From: Lojkania enalia
Lineage: Eukaryota > Ascomycota > Dothideomycetes > Pleosporales
Reading direction: 5' to 3'
Assembly (NCBI GenBank): GCA_010094045.1
Contig: ML986652.1
Coordinates: 117,728-154,638, forward strand
DNA: 36,911 nucleotides
Positions 33,516-36,911 of the stretch are shown here, one piece after another; within the stretch, counting starts at the first letter, position 1; every line of letters starts with the position of its first letter. The notes beneath the pieces are model-generated. The model was not told the origin of the DNA. It saw only the letters and a list, made by a program, of their open reading frames with translations, and did not search any database. The translations under genes were made by a program, and so were the position numbers.

Positions 33516-34550
33516 TTATTTAATAGGTGTACCGCTTTAGCTATACGCCTAAAACTATTATTTTAGACTGAGGACTTTAGTTTATATCTAGTTTCTAGTC
33601 TAAATTCTGCTATATTTTAGGCGTAAAGATTAAACTATCTACTACTTATTATAAAGAGACTAACAGACAGACGGAGATTATAAACAAGTATATTAATCAG
33701 AGACTACACCCTTTTATATCCTTCTACTAAAACAACTAGAGTTCTCTATTACCCATAATCGACCGAGTACAAGCAACTCTACCCTATACAACTATTAGAA
33801 TATCCCTATATCAGATTCTATACGGATTTAAACCCTGTTAGAGTTGGGATTAGAAATATTCTATTAATCCTATTACTATAACAGACAAATTAAATTATAA
33901 GAATGCCTTAGCTCTAGCAACTCGTATATATATAGCCTAGAAAACCGTAAAGGCTAATATCAAAAAAGCTTAGAATCGTATATAATCCGTTATTAACTAT
34001 TACTAGTAACCAATTAATTAGTAGATTAGTAATATAGTCTACCTAAATACTAAGAATCTTACGGTCTAGAAACTGAGCTGAAAGCTATCTAATTAATAGG
34101 AGGGCCCTTTTAAAGTACTAGAATAGGTTGGAAACTTATACTATTTACAGCTACCCCTAGGGTTAAGAATATATAATATCTTCGTACTAAACCTGCTGTA
34201 TAAAAACTCCTAGGACCTTCTATTAGGGTAAAAAGCTCTAAAACCACCCGCTATCGCTATTAAGAGGGTAGAAGAGTAAGAGGTTAAGGAAATACTGGCT
34301 AGTAAGCTGTATTACAAGACCCTCAAATACCGTATAAAATAGGTAGGATACAATCCTAACCCGGTCTAGTATAAAGCCTCAAATTTTATAGGTTCGTCTT
34401 ACAAGCTAAAAGCTTTTTATAATAAGTATCCGAATTAGCTAGGACCCCTAAGAGCCCTGACCAAATAGATTAAGGTATATAAGGATAGTATAGAGAATAT
34501 AGATTACCTAGTAGACAATAATATATAAGAGTTAAGTAGTAGATTTAAAA
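33516..34550 (+). pseudogene. Gypsy-A pol, downstream part: integrase core and chromodomain-like tail
   Basis: The frame resumes at the TTATT duplication with VYRF and PKTIILD; the second catalytic Asp is intact (GAC 33566-33568) and the following Arg is TGA. The Glu in the QTEIINKY block is kept (GAG 33674-33676). A GPFKVLEQVGNLYYLQLP block (about 34102-34160) is the GPF/Y motif of chromovirus integrases. Beyond it, YRIKQVGYNPNPVQY and KASNF (about 34330-34390) resemble a chromodomain core (aromatic, KWxGY-type box with W lost), then LKAFYNKYPN. In the intact family such a tail would steer integration to modified chromatin. Called at moderate confidence for the chromodomain, high for integrase. 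Confidence 0.83.
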
Positions 34551-34559
34551 ACTAAAGTA

Positions 34560-35050
34560 TAGGCCCGAAATTACTCCTCTATAAAATCCGGAGGGTCTGA
34601 TAGCAGGCTATTAGATACCTCCCTAGTCCTCTCCTCTTCTATCCTCCTTCCCCTTCTTTTCTTCCGGACTCCTCTTAAACCTCTCCTATCTTATTTTTAA
34701 CCGCCCGAGAGCGTCGCGATATTAGTTTAAAGGCTAGATACTAGAGCCTCTAGGGCCGAAACCTAATAGAGTAACTTAATACCCTAGTAGAATAAAGCTA
34801 TCTAGATACTAGCCGTAAGAAGACTATCTTCCTAACTCTTTACAACCTAGGCTATAAGCGCTAGACTATAAGCGGACTCTAAAATAGCCTTAAAGGTTAC
34901 CTTTTTATCCTTCTTATCCCCTGCGTATTAGGCTGCTGCCTATAGTTCGAGATAGCCCTAGAGGACTAGAAACTCCTCCTTATAATAGGAGGGGATCTAT
35001 AAGTATGTTAGTAGTAAGTACTTTACTAGTATTAGATACGATTTATACGG
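34560..35050. other. Unassigned coding-like segment between Gypsy-A pol and its 3' LTR
   Basis: A sense frame (Pro/Ser-rich near 34620-34680, then ARERRDISLKARY, RKKTIFLTLYNLGYK) and an antisense frame (about 35040 to 34600: VTFKAILESAYSLALIA, RKKRRGRRIEEERT) both remain readable apart from stops at potential Gln, Trp or Arg codons, roughly ten to twelve each. I cannot decide which was coding, nor name either product. A 3' extra ORF in the same place as the one in Gypsy-B is possible. Confidence 0.35.
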
Positions 35051-35617
35051 GGTTGTACTTTTTATTTTATAAGGTATAATACTCGCATTTTTTTAATCTT
35101 AGAGACTAAAAGGTAAATATTATATACTACCCGCAGGCGAGCGCGCGTATAGCCTAAAGGTAGATAACCTAGAAGACTTTTAAAGAGGTTTTAAAAGGCG
35201 GGCGGAGTGGTATATTAATTAATTTTTTCTATAAGGCGTTAGTAATACTTTAATAATTAATAGTTCTAGGGACGCGCAACAATATATATAGAGTAGAAGT
35301 TATTATTTAGTTAAGGAAGCTCAGTTGATAGCGATCTAGTAATATACTAAGGCTAGTAAACGCTTGTTACTATACGCGACGAAATTGCAATATTAATAAA
35401 CTGTTACGATAGTAGTTACCAGCCGATATATAGGTCAATTATACTTACTGCGAAAACCTTACTTAACATTATATTAATAAACGCATGTCTATAGGTAACC
35501 GCGCGTATTAGCTCTTACCGGTAAATACCTCCTCGAAGAAATTTCTTTATACTGGAACCTATCTATAATAGCCCCGATTCCCTCCCGAACCAGTGTAGAT
35601 AGGGACTATTAACCTAT
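35051..35617. other. Gypsy-A 3' untranslated region
   Basis: No coherent frame is seen. The stretch keeps more GC-rich islands (for example 35180-35210 and 35480-35530) than coding parts. It ends at the polypurine tract. Confidence 0.5.
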
Positions 35618-35631
35618 AAGGAAGGGGGTAG
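35618..35631 (+). other. Gypsy-A polypurine tract
   Basis: aaggaagggggtag directly precedes the 3' LTR, the expected plus-strand primer. Confidence 0.82.
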
Positions 35632-35910
35632 TATAATAATACAAAGAAATCGTTCCACGAAAAGCTTTATATATAACCTTATCCCAAAGCTTTTCGCTTA
35701 TCTTATCCTACCTCCAGTTCTACCCCTTTTCCCTTCCGTATATAGTTGCACACTCCCTTATAAGTAGCTTAGTAGTTCTTCTATATCCTTTCGTACAAGA
35801 CCTATAAGTGTTAATAGAATTCCTAGGTCCCTGAACCCCTACATACTCCTATATACCTCTAAGTAGATTCGTGCCGTATTTAGACCTATTATCTTACCTA
35901 CGCTATTATA
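35632..35910 (+). repeat. Gypsy-A 3' LTR
   Basis: This 279-bp direct repeat of 23257-23535 starts tataataatacaaag, ends cgctattata, and is followed by the CTATA duplication at 35911-35915. Confidence 0.93.
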
Positions 35911-35915
35911 CTATA
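35911..35915. repeat. Right target-site duplication of Gypsy-A (CTATA)
   Basis: Exact copy of 23252-23256. Confidence 0.8.
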
Positions 35916-36159
35916 CTCTTATTAGCATAATCCTAAATCTTCGATTTATTATATACTTTTATTATAGTTCCTATAAAATATTAACTATTAAAGTAGAGCC
36001 TATTAATAACAATTTTCTTAATAGTCTAGATAGCTTACTACTATTAAAGTTACTAAAGCTACTAGTTAACTTTAACTAAGATAAGTAGGCGAAGTTAATA
36101 TAGGTAAGTAATTATACTAGTCTTTTATTACAGTTTACTAATAAATATAAGGCTAGTAG
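35916..36159. other. AT-rich stretch right of Gypsy-A, nothing recognised
   Basis: I found no match to 22472-23251 on the other side that would name the host element, and no clear frame. Confidence 0.35.
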
Positions 36160-36890
36160 TTAGAAGATTATAAAATTAAATACGTTCTTTTACTATATAG
36201 TTAAACTAGTTCTTAAAAAGGCTGTTAAACTAACCTTATAGTACCCTTTAAGAGTATACTTAGTAATACTAAGCGCGCTATCTAATAGAGAGATAAGGCT
36301 ATATTACTTACTATTAAGGAAAAGGCTATTAAGAGTACCTATACTACTAATCGCTCTACTAAAAGTGCTAAGAAGAGGTAGCTATAGAAAAGTGCTAAAT
36401 ATATAGCGCTAGGAGAAGAAGAAAAAAAAAAGATATTAGATAAAGTTATTAAAGCTATAGTAGAAAAGCGCTTTAATAATTATAAGTCTAGTAAGTTATT
36501 ATAGTTATTTATTATATATATATATACTTACAAGTAAATAGGTAATTAGTTAAAGGTAAAGCTAAAAGCTATCTATTTAAAATAGAAGTATATTAACTAA
36601 GAGATTAGCCTTAAACGTTACTAAGTAGTTCTATTAAAGGCTACTAGTTAAGAGAAAGATATATCTACTATATAAGAATCAGCTCGTAGTCTATTATAGA
36701 TATATAGCTCTAGAGGGGCTATATAGAAGGTTATATATAAGATATACTAAAGTAGCCTTCTTAAACTATAAAATAATAGCTTTAAAAGTAAAAATACTTA
36801 AAATAAATAGTAAGAGTTTATTAAGAGACTATTTAAGGAAGAGTTAGCTATAGTCTTAGAGCTAGAGTAGAAGTAAGTTTATTATATTTT
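36160..36890 (+). pseudogene. Unidentified Lys/Glu-rich coding relic
   Basis: A plus-strand frame remains coherent for about 200 codons with RIP-type stops. Recognisable pieces are DKAILLTIKEKAIKSTYTTN, RSTKSAKKR, KYIALGEEEKKKILDKVIKA and ARSLL. The tail is again charged (KRLFKEELAIVLELE). Composition suggests a helical, basic-acidic protein. I do not recognise a transposase, RT or host family in it, and the window ends before the 3' boundary. It may be the C-terminal part of another transposon protein or the element into which Gypsy-A inserted. Confidence 0.4.
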
Positions 36891-36911
36891 TTATTATATC
36901 TATTTATTATA

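Larger units (their letters stand above)
23257..35910 (+). mobile_element. Gypsy-A, full-length Ty3/Gypsy retrotransposon interrupted by Copia-B2
   Basis: It has two 279-bp LTRs (23257-23535, 35632-35910) and a CTATA duplication. Its own sequence is about 7.2 kb without the nested Copia-B2. The order gag, protease, RT, RNase H, integrase, then a chromodomain-like tail is that of a fungal chromovirus. About 1.1 kb between pol and the 3' LTR is not explained by standard domains. The 161-856 fragment belongs to the same family. Confidence 0.93.

Noticed and set aside
7247..35050. Host genes trapped inside the elements
   Set aside because: All coherent frames map to transposon domains, except the two 3' segments and the right-edge relic, which I could not tie to any host family.
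1..36911. An AT-rich bacterial, organellar or protist genome
   Set aside because: The dead Gypsy, Copia and Fot1-type elements, retained CG, and transition-only divergence between repeats fit RIP in an ascomycete; no organellar or bacterial gene is visible.

Overview
The window looks like a piece of an AT-rich, repeat-only compartment from a filamentous ascomycete with repeat-induced point mutation (RIP). The transposon families are typical of Pezizomycotina: Ty1/Copia, Ty3/Gypsy (one with a chromodomain-like tail) and Fot1/pogo-like elements. They are saturated with C-to-T and G-to-A changes. CA and TG dinucleotides are scarce, TA is in great excess, and CG is still common, which points to CpA-targeted RIP rather than CpG-methylation decay. 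No intact gene is visible. The longest ATG-started reading frame is 69 codons and is itself a piece of a Copia polyprotein. I assign no species.

Layout. 1-160 is the end of a Copia-A LTR cut by the window edge. 161-856 is a minus-strand fragment of the Gypsy-A family. 857-6518 is a full-length minus-strand Copia-A (204-bp LTRs). 6519-6704 and 19472-20278 are two halves of one Fot1/pogo-like transposase gene (Pogo-1), split by Gypsy-B. Gypsy-B occupies 6705-19471 on the minus strand (542-bp LTRs, TSD GATTA). Its gag gene is split by Copia-B1, 13082-18364 on the plus strand (122-126-bp LTRs, TSD TAATC). 20621-22469 is Pogo-2, complete with inverted repeats and TA target site. 23257-35910 is Gypsy-A on the plus strand (279-bp LTRs, TSD CTATA). 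Its integrase is split between the first two catalytic aspartates by Copia-B2, 28059-33515 on the plus strand (200-bp LTRs, TSD TTATT). 35916-36911 holds an unidentified charged coding relic. 20279-20618 and 22472-23256 hold nothing I can name.

The insertions give a relative history: Pogo-1, then Gypsy-B, then Copia-B1; and Gypsy-A, then Copia-B2. All seven elements look dead, and many losses are RIP-type: RT metal-binding Asp to Asn, zinc-knuckle Cys/His to Tyr, Gln/Trp/Arg codons to stops. Nothing here is expected to make protein; the likely present role is heterochromatic DNA.

The items most worth a second look are: a low-stop, coiled-coil-like reading frame antisense to Gypsy-B between pol and its LTR; a Copia-B subfamily whose LTRs have captured a 75-bp unit including a second polypurine tract; a primer site in both Copia families that matches the anticodon arm of initiator tRNA-Met; and a Copia-A copy whose two flanks belong to different host elements.
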